NCBI RefSeq assembly: GCF_021869535.1 | Contig: NW_026262679.1 | Location: forward strand, 45,616,426 to 45,680,425 | Reading direction: 5' to 3' | DNA: 64,000 bases | From: Mytilus californianus | Lineage: Eukaryota > Mollusca > Bivalvia > Mytilida > Mytilidae | In this document: positions 21,930 through 33,450 of the stretch, one piece after another | Layout: every line of letters begins with the position of its first letter | Position numbering within the stretch: the stretch's first letter is position 1 | Program-made: the position numbers and the translations under genes | The notes under the pieces: model-generated | The model's input: only the letters and a program-made list of their open reading frames with translations | The model's database searches: none | What the model was told of the DNA's origin: nothing

Positions 21930-22625
21930 TCAACTTATATGTTTTTCGTTAATTTTTTTATACATAAACCAGGTCGTTAGTTTTTCTCGTTTTACTGTGA
22001 CTTGACTGTTAGTGTTACTCTCCACCTATTGCAACTTATTCAAAATTCTGACCAAATTGCAATTTGTTTTATAAAACCAAACTGTTCAACTGGTCAGAAA
22101 TTTGAACAAACTGCTGTAGAAAACCACAGTCAAGTCGTGAAAGTGCAAGGTGATAAAATAAAGCATACTTACAATCATATCAGACTTTAATTCCACTTCA
22201 ATGTTATTATGAAAAATCAGTCTAACAGTTTGTATAGAAATTTTATAGCAATTCAAAATTTCTATCCATCACCTTTAGCATGACAATAACAATAACATTT
22301 CTATACAAACTGTCAGACTGATTTTTTCAGTTTGTTCAAATTTCTGACCAGCTGAACAGTTTGGTTTTATAAAACAAATTGCAATTTGGCCAGAATTTTG
22401 AATAAGTTGCAATAGGTGGAGAGCAACACTAACAGTCAAGTCACAGTAATTGTTTTACATGTGTCATTTCGGGGCCTTTTGTAGCTTACTATGCGATATG
22501 GGTTTTGCTCATTGATGAGGGCCGTACTGTGACCTAAATATATAGTTGGTAACCTTCTACTTCATTTAGTCTCTGTAGGAGAGATGTCTCATCAGTGGCA
22601 TTCATACCACATCTTCTTCGTTTTA
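21930..22625 (+). repeat. Dispersed repeat family A, copy 4, split by a MITE
   Basis: The left part (to 21994) has CAGGTCGTTAGTTTTTCTCG. The right part (from 22447) resumes with AATTGTTTTACATG, GGGGCCTTTTGTAGCTTACT and AGGGCCGTACTGTGACC, and ends CATTCATACCACATCTTC. Removing 21995-22446 plus one TA restores the family order without a gap. Confidence 0.85.
21995..22446. mobile_element. 452-bp fold-back MITE with TA target duplication
   Basis: It begins CTGTGACTTGACTGTTAGTG and ends with the reverse complement of that. The outer arms (about 21992-22113 and 22328-22449) are 122 bp each and nearly identical as inverted copies. A second inner inverted pair lies at about 22212-22240 and 22297-22326 (ATCAGTCTAACAGTTTGTAT versus its complement). 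TA at 21993-21994 and 22447-22448 is the likely target duplication, as in Tc1/mariner-type MITEs. A 62-codon frame inside is a by-product. No transposase. Confidence 0.85.
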
Positions 22626-24770
22626 TATTGTTAAGTCCTTCATATATGGCTTTGTTGTGTTTACTGGAATCAATATCGCACTTTTGGTTTTTTTGCTACC
22701 ACTGGATCGAACCCTCTGCTTGTGGACTATGTATGACCCCGAGTATACCATCCGATCAGTATAGCCAGTGCTTTGGTAAAGGCGTGATTTCAATGATCTA
22801 TTTAGTATGTCAATTTCCAGCCAATGTAGTATGTAATTAGACGTAGTTGACTATAGACGGTTTTAATTGATTGATTGATTGATTGGTCCGTGTTTACTTT
22901 AGACGGTTTTAACTGTTCTGTTGAGTTTTTGAAGTTTTCCAGACATTTTATTGTTTGGGATTCCAACTTTCTGGTCTTAAGGGTACAAAATGAATGGGTT
23001 TTTTTCATAAACACGCGTCGTTCACACGAATAAACGTACACTTCTTACATTTGTTTGTTTGTTTGTTTGTTTCCTTCTTTTGTTTTATATATTAAACTAT
23101 CAATAATCACCATTCATTTTGTGTAGTGAACTCGCCTTGACATTAATCAATACCATTCAATATAACCGACTTTAATATATGATAAAGAAAGCTCTATTGT
23201 ATTATGTCTTTCCTTTTCCTGTGATTATTTCTATTCATTGTTAACATTTTGTTTTTGGACCAACCTTATGTTTTGTTTATTTTTGAAAAATCTACAGTTT
23301 ATGGCTTTAAGGTGTTTCCTTTTTATAAATGGAACAGGCGTTGGACGGATATGCTTTTGTTGTTAAATTTGATCGAAAGGAAACGTGTTTTGGCGTTTTT
23401 CAAATTTCTTTAAAAGGAAACTTTTCTTCAATAATTCATTCATTATATCAAATACGATATATTTCCTTCTTCTATATGTATGAACAAAAAAGTGATTGGA
23501 GGAATATGCCAATGAGACAGCAACCCAGCGACACAAAATTAAGTGACTTCGCTATGTTCGTTCTGAATTTTGATATTCATTAAAATTTGTATCAGTAATC
23601 AGTTTCTTCGTTAATGTATACCTAAACTATGCAACACTTAGGTCAATCATAATCGTTTATTGAAATAGATAAAACAAATAGAAAATCTTGTTTATTTCGA
23701 TTTATATAAAATAATGAAAGCATAATAACTTCAACGGATATAAAGTCAGAAACAACTTGTTTTGTGCTACAAAACATGTATCTCGAAAAAGAAATCATAT
23801 TCATCAAACGAAATTAAAACAGGAAATAATTTGCTTAGTTATACTAGACAGAAATCCATAATAGAATTATAATGAGCCAAGTTCTGACTTCCTTGGGTCA
23901 TTTTCTTTGTAAAACATCAAAGTGGAATTGGTTAGTATGTCCCGTAGTTCTAGCAGTGGTTGTCCTTGGCTAAGGTGGGAAGATACCTCTTTGCTTTATT
24001 ATAAATCTATCCGCCCCTCTATGAATTATGATGGGAACTTATTATAAGACCACATTCTTTGATATACGACTTTTGATGAGACGGATAATTAAATACCAGT
24101 AAACCAAGATACAGCTATAAGCTGTGATTAAACCAGCGATTACCACAGAGACATACAGATATTAAACATTAAAATTGTTCTTAAGACGAATTCAATTAAG
24201 ATCTAATGTCTGTCAAAGGAATATTTATAATTAGATCAAGATCTCTCATTATTTCGACATCTCTGCAGATTAGCAATTTTAGCATTTCTGACATACAATT
24301 TAGAAGGTTTCTTGTTAATGCAATAATTTAGAAATGGCTTTGATGTTAAGAAACAAAAAATGGAACTCGAATTCTTTCTGTTTCCGGAATAAGTGTATAT
24401 CGATAAAAAGTTTGATAATTAAATGTTTAATTGAAAAGGAAATCAGAAGTCATTTCGTTAAGATTTTGTTCCGAAAACAGTCGAAGACAAACCTTACATC
24501 CCTTTTATTAAATGGACAGATGTTAACAATATAGTATACAATCCATGTGAACATCAATTAAAGAAGAAACCCAAAAGACAATATACATGAAAGATGGATT
24601 CAGCCATATTTAGGACGAGAACGTGTTGCTGTACAAGTGAAATAGAAATAAACCATAATTTGTACTAAACTAACATGTTCGCCAATTGCAGATCTTTTGT
24701 TATTAGCATGGTATACTTACGATAAGATAAAGGTGTTTTGTAGACTATTGTTTGTCTATTGTCGTTTTTT
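22626..24770. other. Intergenic stretch, mostly unrecognised
   Basis: Includes a GATT tetranucleotide patch (about 22866-22885), a GTTT patch (about 23050-23070) and a short CCAATGAGACAGCAACCCA word near 23510 that resembles the reversed end of dispersed repeats. A stretch near 22700-22760 has a T-loop-like CGAACC word but no tRNA fold. No exon recognised. Confidence 0.4.
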
Positions 24771-24985
24771 TTTTATGCCCCACCTACGATAGTTTTTGGT
24801 CAAGGTAGTTTTTGATGAAGTTGAAGTCCAATCAACTTGAAACTTAGTACACATGTTCCCTATGATATGATCTTTCTAATTTTAATGCCAAATTAGAGTT
24901 TTGACCCCAAATTCACGGTCCACTGAACATAGAAAATGATAGTGCGAGCGGGGCATCCGTGTACTATGGACACATTCTTGTTATT
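24771..24985 (+). repeat. Dispersed repeat family E (GCCCCACCTACGATAG type), internally deleted
   Basis: Begins TATGCCCCACCTACGATAG, jumps to TTTTTGGTCAAGGTAGTTTT, then reads AATCAACTTGAAACTTAGTA, CACATGTTCCCTATGATATG, TTCACGGTCCACTGAACAT and GGGGCATCCGTGTACTATGG. I recall this as a common bivalve repeat (from memory). Relative to that memory the middle is missing. It is the only copy in the window. Confidence 0.65.
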
Positions 24986-25544
24986 CGTGATTTTATCTCT
25001 TTGACTTTTGAGTTTTGATTCTTCTTTTGGTATTTTCCGCCTCTTATTTCATATAATGAGTTATGTTTAAGTGCTAATTCTTTTAGCTTTAGTATTTCCC
25101 CCTCAAACCCTTATATCAAAAGTCAAGATTGGAAACGTCTTATTAATGATGAATTAAATAATATGCAATATGTAAGTACCGATTACCAATAACCCATTAT
25201 TGTATAAAATATATGTCTTCTATTATAATCTTTTCGTTGCTGTCATAATTAGGAAACTCTTTTGACAAAAGCAATTGTTGTATTTTATTAGAATTGGAGT
25301 TTCTTGATATAGTTATTGAAGTACTGTTCTTAGTGCAGATCCATTGTAAACAAGAAAATATAATGAAAAGCAAAATAGCCACTTAAGAGATCTAAATTTT
25401 AATCAAAACATCTAATTATATTTGTAGACTTTTATACATTTAATGTTAACTTTCATATCATGAAGCATAGTTTAAACAGAACAAATAATTTATCTTGCCC
25501 CTTTAATAAATTCGCTTTTGACCCTACATATGCAATCAAACCAC
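24986..25544. other. AT-rich intergenic stretch, nothing recognised
   Basis: Only short frames of random appearance (for example minus 25197-25382). Confidence 0.4.
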
Positions 25545-25800
25545 ATATATGTGTTGTACAAGAGAGAGGCGAAGGATACCAAAGGGAAATTCAAACTCAT
25601 AATTCGAAAATAAACTCACAACGTCATGGCTAAAAAAGAAAAAGACAAACAGACAAACAACAGTACACAAAACAACATAAAAAACCAAAGACTGAGCAAC
25701 ACGAACCCCACCAAAAATTGGGGATGATTTCGGGTGCTCCGGAAGGGTAAGCAGATCCTGCTCCACATGTGGCATCAGTCGTGTTGCTCATGAATGTAAA
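25545..25800 (+). repeat. Dispersed repeat family D, copy 1
   Basis: Contains AGAGAGGCGAAGGATACCA, CAAACTCATAATTCGAAAAT, CGTCATGGCTAAAAAAGAAA, GAGCAACACGAACCCCACC, GGTGCTCCGGAAGGGTAAGC and CTGCTCCACATGTGGCATC. Weaker relatives lie at about 43250-43430 and 52470-52540. I recall it as a frequent mussel repeat. Confidence 0.7.
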
Positions 25801-25929
25801 AACCCGGTGTTTGTATGTTAATATATGCTACCAGAAACTCTCCCTCATTATGATAGCAATTTATATAAGAAATGTTATCATGGCAATCTTTTATAGCTAT
25901 GCTATAGAACATATGTCAACAGTATAAGT

Positions 25930-26812
25930 TTATCTTGCTATATTATAGAAAATGTCGAAAGTATAAATTTATCTTGCTATTTTATAGAAAATGTCGAAAG
26001 TATAAGTTTATCTTGCTATTTTATAGAAAATGTCGAAAGTATAAGTTTATCTTGCTATGTTATAGAAAATATCGAAAGTATAAGTTTATCTTGCTATGTT
26101 ATAGAAAATATCGAAAGTATAAGTTTATCTTGCTATGTTATAGAAAATGTCGAAAGTATAAGTTTATCTTGCTATGTTATAGAAAATGTCGAAAGTATAA
26201 GTTTATCTTGCTATGTTATAGAAAATGTCGAAAGTATAAGTTTATCTTGCTATGTTATAGAAAATGTCGAAAGTATAAGTTTATCTTGCTATGTTATAGA
26301 AAATGTCGAAAGTATAAGTTTATCTTGCTATGTTATAGAAAATATCGAAAGTATAAGTTTATCTTGCTATGTTATAGAAAATGTCGAAAGTATAAGTTTA
26401 TCTTGCTATGCTATAGAAAATATCGAAAGTATAAGTTTATCTTGCTATGTTATAGAAAATATCGAAAGTATAAGTTTATCTTGCTATGTTATAGAAAATA
26501 TCGAAAGTATAAGTTTATCTTCCTATGTTATAGAAAATGTCGAAAGTATAAGTTTATCTTGCTATGTTATAGAAAATATCGAAAGTATAAGTTTATCTTG
26601 CTATGTTATAGAAAATGTCGAAAGTATAAGTTTATCTTGCTATGCTATAGAAAATATCGAAAGTATAAGTTTATCTTGCTATGTTATAGAAAATATCGAA
26701 AGTATAAGTTTATCTTGCTATATATGTTATAGAAAATATCGAAAGTATAAGTTTATCTTGCTATGTTATAGAAAATGTTCACAGTATAAGTTTATCTTGC
26801 TATGGTATAGAA
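25930..26812 (+). repeat. 39-bp minisatellite, about 22 units
   Basis: Tandem unit starting TTATCTTGCTATGTTATAGA and ending GTATAAGT. Because 39 is a multiple of three, it stays open for 265 codons, but there is no ATG start and the unit is otherwise unlike a protein repeat. Units differ at a G/A site (AATGTCG versus AATATCG), and two carry TATGCTATAG exactly 234 bases apart, showing a six-unit higher-order block. Left-flank units (about 25890-25930) and the right edge are degenerate. A TATA insertion lies near 26718. Confidence 0.95.
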
Positions 26813-27410
26813 TTATATATAAGGAAAACCGACAGAAAGAAAATCAGTTATATATTACCATTATATGTACCGAAATGTCGAGTAGGATGCTTTTAAATGC
26901 TATGTTTATACTAAAGAAAGGACGATAAATAAGCTTCTCTGGCTATGCTTTCACTATGTTCACGGAATGTCGACAGTATAAGTGTTCCGTTCTAGACCAG
27001 GATAAACACTGTGAAATCCAGTATAGCTGAATATCGATAATATTTCACAAAAGTTGTGGATTTTTTTTTTTGTAGATTACTAGTTTGCGATAACGAACGA
27101 AAAAACATACGGATGAATGAATTTAATCAATTCGTCTCAAATTACCAGGACTTTATTTAAAATTCGTCAAAGTGCTGTAAAAAACAATAAAATATAGTGA
27201 AGAGTCTCGATGCACCCTAAGACTGAAATTAATATTTAAAATATGTTGACAATTCCTTTCTGAGAGCACAGTATGAAAACCACTGATGATCGTATTACAC
27301 ATATAAACAATGAGACAGTTTGCTTATTATAATCTGTTCACTTTTTTTTTAACTCCGACTGTTTTGTTTATTTGTTTTTTTTGTACATACATTTCAAACA
27401 AGACAATTTT
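26813..27410. other. AT-rich stretch with stray minisatellite words
   Basis: GAATGTCGACAGTATAAGTG near 26966 resembles a decayed unit of the adjacent array. Otherwise nothing recognised. Confidence 0.4.
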
Positions 27411-27732
27411 TACATCGTATGACCGTGAGGGCATTCCGGTGTATTGCTGTCGGCTAGATTTCCATTACGTAACTTTCGTGTTGGGATTGTAACCGATCTA
27501 TAAACATGATAAATACGCGGACATTATTGAGTGCAAAATAACATTCCTTATCGCTTGTTATAAATTCATTTTTTCAATGGATACTCCTAAAAATATTTTT
27601 TTTAGAACATAAATTAATAATATGAAAATGTTTTGTCGTTAGAAATATATATATAAGTAAAAAATCTTTAATATCAATGCACACGTACAGAAAATGTGTG
27701 TTAACGCATGCGGAAGAATATCTCAAGAACGT

Positions 27733-27808
27733 TTGCAATCTCCCATGCAGAGTTATCGGTCCTCGCTCTCTCTCTCAAGGACCGATAACTCTGCATGGTA
27801 GATTGAAA
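27733..27808. repeat. Long hairpin (21-bp perfect core stem)
   Basis: 27743-27763 is exactly complementary to 27778-27798, around a 14-base CT-rich loop. Pairing continues outward past one mismatch with CAATCT/AGATTG. Total stem is about 30 bp. Copy 1 of repeat G lacks it. It could be a mini fold-back element or a precursor-like RNA hairpin. Confidence 0.85.
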
Positions 27809-28000
27809 GTTTGGCGGGAAAATATGAATGCCTACTCAAATCCAATCTATTAGAAAAATCGAATTATTACAGAAGAGTGTCCACCATGCACTTGCACTGC
27901 ACTATTATTAATATAGTAGAATAGAATGATATACAAATGGATGAAAATTATATATACATGTAACTGTAATATACAAATATTAATATAATACATAGCAAAA

Positions 28001-28280
28001 GCAAATCAATCTTTATCATTCGTCAGACGAAATCTAAATATTAGCTCAAAATTAGCAAAGGAAAGAGCATATCAAACTATAGTAAGACTAAAATTAGAAT
28101 ATTGCTGCACAGTTTGGGATCCACACACTTCAGAAAACATATACAGACTGGAACAAGTGCAAAGAAGAGCTGCACGATATACTTGCAACAGATTTCACAA
28201 CACCAGCAGTGTATCTGAAATGCTTCAAAATCTAAACTAGCAAACCCTACAAGAACGCAGGCTAAAAACCAGGCTTCAAA
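28001..28280 (+). pseudogene. LINE reverse transcriptase C-terminal fragment with one nonsense codon
   Basis: Frame from 28001 reads NQSLSFVRRNLNIS, AKERAYQTIVRLKLEYCCT, VWDPHTSENIYRLEQVQRRA and ARYTCNRF. It then gives SVSEMLQNLN, a TAG at 28238-28240 where relatives usually have Trp, and QTLQERRLKTRLQ. The LEYCCTVWDPH and VQRRAARY motifs are classic for the post-RT region of animal LINEs. Both ends are cut, and it sits within repeat G copy 2, so it is an inactive fragment. Confidence 0.85.
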
Positions 28281-28530
28281 TACCAGAGTATACTGATTTG
28301 TATCACTTCAATATCATATTTATTACGGTGAGGTTGAATTCCCTGTCATTTATTTATCATCCACGCACGAACTTGTCTAAGAAAAAAAAATTATATCTAT
28401 ACATTAACCTCACTTTCAGGTATAGAGATGAGATTTTTTTTTCTGAGACAAGTGCTTGTGACCATCCACAAGAACTTGCAGTCATCCGATGTTCAGTACT
28501 TCAGTACTTTGATTGCATTTGTATGGGAAA

Positions 28531-30182
28531 GTTGAAAATCTTTACTACACTTAAGTATTAGTATTATAGTTGGTTTGTTCTTTTGTGTGTTTTTTTAGAG
28601 AAACGAGTAAACTTGACAGTACAACTTTTTACTTACATTCTATTCTCTTTTTACTATAATCAATGATTACCAATAACCAATCTACTTGATGGAAGCACTT
28701 TTATTTTCTGCTATGTGCTGATAACATTTAGAACTTTGTATTGTTGAATAGATACTATAATAAACATTTGTCAACAAGCCCTCTAAACTCGTTGACTTTT
28801 GGCTCCTACAAATGGTTGATACATCTCGGAAATCATCATGCTTACTATCAATCAGGGTTTCCGTTTTCAATAATCGTTTTTGGCGTGGTCAGATATTGCC
28901 TCTTCATTGCACCTACTCACACTGGGTTATTTTACATCTGTTGTGTTCTAAGTCCTTGCACATTGTCAAGTACTTCAAACCACCGTTAGAAAGCAGTAGT
29001 TTTCACGATTTTGAGGTTTAGATGTGTTATATTATGTGATTGCAGATGATTCTTTATTTATAATTTATTGGTTGCATGTGTTCGGTAATATTACAGATGA
29101 CATTATAATAAATGTTGTACCGGAGTGTGCCAAGACGGGAGGGAGGGCTAATGAAATCAGTCATAGTTGACCTAATAAAGAAAATTTTAAAGTATGCTTT
29201 GGTAATGGTATGGGGAGTGGCAACTGAAACACGGTCAAAGTTTACATAATGACCTTTTGTGAAATGCTCATTGGTAATAGGGAAGAGGTGTGGCTACTGA
29301 AACACTGTCATAGCCGACCTAATAAAAGTCTAAATTGAGATGTCTATGTTGATAATAATTTTCTTTCCAGTAAACAACAGATTTGTATTCAAATTACCAT
29401 GTTTTCCGTTTTTTAAATACTTTAATTCAAAGTTTAAGAGCGTTGCTTTATATTTCATTCTATCAGATTTCTTCTTTTGTATATTTGATTCTGTAGAAAT
29501 GATCACTGTCATGTAAATAATAGTTATTCCCTTTTCGACAAGTACTTCAGTTATACATTTGTTAAGAGGTGTTTTAGAAAAGATGGTGGTAATATCGCGT
29601 TTGAAGAGGTTGATGGTGACATTCACGAATTGATTGACCTTTATATAATAGTTAATTTTTCCAAGATGAGTGTAGAGCACTTAGCTTCACAAGGGATATT
29701 TGACCACATATTGTTGACGTGATTTTGTTTTAAGTGTTGGTATTTTTTCTTTGCAAGTTCATATAAAAATGCATGAATGTTGATAATAAATAATATTTGA
29801 AGCAAATAACATGCTTTTTCAAAAGAATATCAAATTCTATCTCTTCCTCTTTTTTCGACCATTAAGACAACTGGCAAGAAAATAAGTAATTTTTTTTTAT
29901 GTAGAAGTTTGTGCTCTTATGGGTTATAAGTGAGATTTAATAGTTTTTTGCATAACCTTATGTTACATCTACCGAAGCAGTTGTTTTCTAATCTTTCGAA
30001 ATAGCATGTTGTGTGCTTTTTCTCGATATAATTTTGCTTTTGTCCAATGTATGGATATCCCTTCACATACACATATTATACGGGCCGGCAGTATCATATA
30101 TACATTGTAACATTGAGTATTTTTATATAGATGTGTCGTTGATTTTGATAATGGAAATTTTTCGTTTTGTTTTGTTTTTAGG

Positions 30183-30186
<4 letters not shown>
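28531..30186. other. AT-rich intergenic stretch with a short direct repeat
   Basis: Two related segments near 29162-29240 and 29258-29330 share GTCATAG(T/C)(T/C)GACCTAATAAA and GG(C)AACTGAAACAC-like words. A minus-strand 116-codon frame (29330-29680) is not recognised as a protein and lacks a convincing context. Confidence 0.4.

Positions 30187-30259
<73 letters not shown>
30187..30259 (+). repeat. (TC)n microsatellite, about 36 units
   Basis: Uninterrupted TC dinucleotide run of about 73 bases. The long Ser/Leu and Glu/Arg frames over it are artefacts. Confidence 0.95.
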
Positions 30260-30263
<4 letters not shown>

Positions 30264-31617
30264 GAGTTTGACATTTATTTAGTTGGTATGTTTTTAGAGT
30301 TACTTTGATTCGAATTCACACTTGGAAGTGAACCCTTTATTAACTTGTTAATAACAAAATGCAGAAGGGTATTTTTTCTGAATCTCACTTAGCATAAATA
30401 ACATTCATAAAAGTGACAGAGCCATCGGGTTAGTGTCACTGCTATGCTCGTATATATTTTACAGTATGTTTTTACTTTTTCACACTATTTAGTCGGTGAG
30501 ACACGTGAATTCTTGTATTTTTTCTTCAGGTTTTCTTTTATTCCCGTTGTTTAATATTACAAAATATAACCCAATGTCAATACAAACACGAACAATTGAA
30601 ACTCCACTTGCATGGACAAATTTTCTTAAACTGCATGGTTATATCACAGTTATGATTAATGTTGAAAATAACTTTATAACAATTTGCATGTGGTTTTGTC
30701 GTTGTTTTTTTGTTTGTTAAATCGTCAAGATAAAAACGGCAAATACTATACGGTGATCATAAATAAACAATAAAATTCTAATAACGTTACTTAAGGTATA
30801 GTATGGGGTGTACAAATAGTGGAATTTTATAAAAGTACTTTATGGTTCTATTTACAGAAATATAATAAAAAAGTAGGTGTTGCAAACCTTAATTCTAAGC
30901 TTAAGGTTTTGAGCAAAATTCTTACATTTTCTTAGTATCATTCAAGGAGGAAGCATTATTATGTAATAAGAAGAAAATTAGTGATAGAATTTTGAGATAC
31001 TAAAATTTAATTTCGGAAGAATGATTTTTCAAAATAATGTTTGGCTAGAACTACAGGAGTATCAAAGTAACTATTTTATACACACAATCAAACAGTCGTT
31101 GATCCATTGAACATGCATGTACAAGTCTGAAGCAATTCAAAGGAGACAAAGTTTAGCAAACAAATAATCACCATAACATACGCAATGTTGAAACAACAGA
31201 CAATTATGCATGAATTCCAATGAAACCGAGAGTGATTGCATGTGCTACGGAAGGGTAATAAATGAGTACTTGTGTTGTTAATAAAACTTATATCTTGGTC
31301 TTACTGACATGAGTAAAGTACCGTCAAATTATTGCAACATCCCATTCTGCAAAGTTGACCTAAAACGATATTGGCTGTACTGCAAAGGTCCTTTTTGGTT
31401 TTGGTGTTCTTGCATGTATTATTTTTTTTGTTTACCAAACTTTTTGTCTCGTGCATTCCAGAAACACGTGTCGTGCACACTTAAATTTGTTTCATACGTT
31501 TATATTATATGTTGTAAACTCCAGAATTTCAAATTTCTAATTTTTCTTACTGTTATTATATATATGTATACACGTCTAAACATGAGACGAATTATATATA
31601 TATATATATATATATAG
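30260..31617. other. AT-rich intergenic stretch, nothing recognised
   Basis: Ends with a (TA)n run at about 31592-31616. The 102-codon plus-strand frame 31309-31617 begins with ATG but is Cys/Tyr/Phe-rich, ends in TA-repeat-encoded Tyr-Ile and shows no domain. A GTGCTACGGAAGGGTAATAA word near 31241 recalls family D. Confidence 0.4.
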
Positions 31618-31921
31618 TTTTCTGTTTAAGTATTAAATTTAAAATTAAGATCCATTTATTACATCGGTGATCCGTTTATTTGGCAATCGCCAATGGCAGT
31701 CAGCAGGGTTTAAGAACATTTGTTGTTCGACCTGTTAGTCAAATGAGTTTTGTTAAAATATACTTTTTCACTTTTTTGGTCTTTTGGAAAATTTTGTTTG
31801 TGCTGTATTGAGACCCCTCTAACAAGAAATTTGTTTTGCATGCACACGTATAAAAATTGCGGTTTTTATCCAACGCAATCATAGGTTTGAACGTTGTTTT
31901 CAATTTAGACTTGTTTATATT
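31618..31921 (+). repeat. 304-bp direct repeat, left copy
   Basis: Almost identical to 32167-32470 at a constant offset of 549 bases (one 1-bp indel near the start and a few substitutions). Landmarks are ACATCGGTGATCCGTTTATT, CCAATGGCAGTCAGCAGGG and GTTTGAACGTTGTTTTC. Non-coding. Confidence 0.95.
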
Positions 31922-32044
31922 TTTTCGTTTTTGCTTGTATTATATTTGCCTTAGGGTTTGTATGATCCGTTCATCCTATTCTGACTCCTCAAAATTCAAG
32001 AGTATATCCTAAATTATCCTAAATTGAGGTAAATTGTCGGGCTT

Positions 32045-32140
32045 TCCAAATACCGTTTCGATTCCTAACATCACTGAAGAGACATTATTTGTCGAAATCC
32101 GGATATGGTGTACAAAAACCTTTGCACCTTTTGTTTGCGG
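32045..32140 (+). repeat. Dispersed repeat family F fragment, between the duplicated arms
   Basis: Contains CCTAACATCACTGAAGAGAC, TTGTCGAAATCCGGATATGG and TGTACAAAAACC, matching the 16380-16475 fragment. Confidence 0.55.
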
Positions 32141-32166
32141 TATATCATCTTTTCCGCAAGTTTATT

Positions 32167-32470
32167 GTTTTCTGTTAAGTATTAAATTCAAAATTAAGAT
32201 CCATTTATTACATCGGTGATCCGTTTATTTGGCAACCGCCAATGGCAGTCAGCAGGGTTTAAGAACATTTGTTGTTCGACCTGTTAGTCAAATGCGTTTT
32301 GTTAAAATATACTTTTTCACTTTTTTGGTCTTTTGGAAAATGTTGTTTGTGCTGTATTTAGACCCCTCTAACAAGAAATTTGTTTTGCATGCACACGTAT
32401 AAAAATTGCGGTTTTTATCCAACGCAATCATAGGTTTGAACGTTGTTTTCAATTTAGACTTGTTTATATA
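32167..32470 (+). repeat. 304-bp direct repeat, right copy
   Basis: Partner of 31618-31921. Ends in a (TA)-rich patch (32464-32500), like the right flank of the preceding repeats. Confidence 0.95.
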
Positions 32471-33157
32471 TATACATGTATATATATACGTATAGGCTAT
32501 ATTCTATTATTATCCATAAACTTAAGCTATTTTACAATTATAATTGTATTAAAAAAATCAGTTTTTTTTTTTTTTTTTGCTACATAATTTTGTAATTTCT
32601 CGTGTGTATCATGCAAATCGAAATTTCTATCGGATGTTTCGAAAACAAGGGTCTATCGTTTCTAAACTGGTATAAAAAGTTTGAAATTTAAGTTAACGGT
32701 ACAGTCTGAAAAAACAGCGGTTGTGTAATTAAAACTTTTTGAACCATTTTTGAATGTATGAAAGTACCAAATAAAAAAAAAAGAATAAACGAACTACATA
32801 AATTAAATACATTGTCATTTATTTTGTAATATAATATATAATATTTGTACAATCAACAATGACTAAATGCGAAGAAAATCATTGTTTTTTTTTTCTTAAA
32901 CATTAGTACAGAAAACTCTTCTCAGATTTTTAGATGATGTCTTATTACTTAACTACTGAAAGCAGTGTCTGATGATCAACCTTTTACCTTTAACAGTTCA
33001 AAATTGGGTTTTTTTCGAACCTCTTAAAATAATTTAATATTTTATGCCGTTTTTCTTCTATTCGCGATAAGATTAACATTAATTTAGTATCATTAAATCG
33101 GGTCACGGATGGTTATTTGAAAAAAAAAGAATGTTAAAAATCTCTTTATTTCTTTCA
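32471..33157. other. AT-rich intergenic stretch, nothing recognised
   Basis: Homopolymer T run near 32561-32578; no gene recognised. Confidence 0.4.
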
Positions 33158-33450
33158 ATAAAATTGAGAATGGAAATGGGGAATGTGTCAAAGAGACAAC
33201 AACCCGACCATAGAACAGACAACAGCAGAAGGTCACCAACAGGTCTTCAATGTAGCGAGAAATTCCCGCACCCGGAGGCGTCCTTCAGCTGGCCCCTAAA
33301 CAAATATATATACTAGTTCAGTGATAATGAACGCCATACTAAACTCCAAATTGTACACAAGAAACTAAAATTAAAAATAATACAAGACTGACAAAGGCTA
33401 GAGGCTCCTGACTTGGGACAGGCGCAAAAATGCGGCGAGGTTAAACATGT
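33158..33450 (-). mobile_element. 5'-truncated 3' end of RT element B (copy 3)
   Basis: Reverse complement of 13200-13492, from AAAATTGAGAATGGAAATGG at its left edge through GGAGGCGTCCTTCAGCTGGC to CTCCTGACTTGGGACAGGC and GGTTAAACATGTTTA at its right edge. It is longer than copy 2 and shares the same terminus. It lies about 0.8 kb beyond the stop codon of the homeobox gene. Confidence 0.9.

Larger units (their letters stand above)
27411..28530 (+). repeat. Dispersed repeat family G, copy 2, with insertions
   Basis: Collinear with copy 1 (15436-16215) but longer. A hairpin-bearing segment (about 27737-27860) and a LINE fragment (28001-28280) interrupt it. Landmarks match in order from ATGACCGTGAGG to ATGTTCAGTACTTCAGTACT. 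Confidence 0.85.

Noticed and set aside
22002..22190. 62-codon frame
   Set aside because: It lies wholly inside the fold-back MITE arm.
22690..22760. tRNA-like T-loop word (CGAACC)
   Set aside because: No acceptor, D or anticodon stem could be folded on either strand.
25935..26732. 265-codon repeat protein, or CRISPR-like array
   Set aside because: The frame is a by-product of a 39-bp minisatellite with no ATG. Units are contiguous without unique spacers and the genome is eukaryotic.
29969..30282. Glu/Arg or Ser/Leu repeat proteins on both strands
   Set aside because: They are translations of a (TC)n microsatellite.
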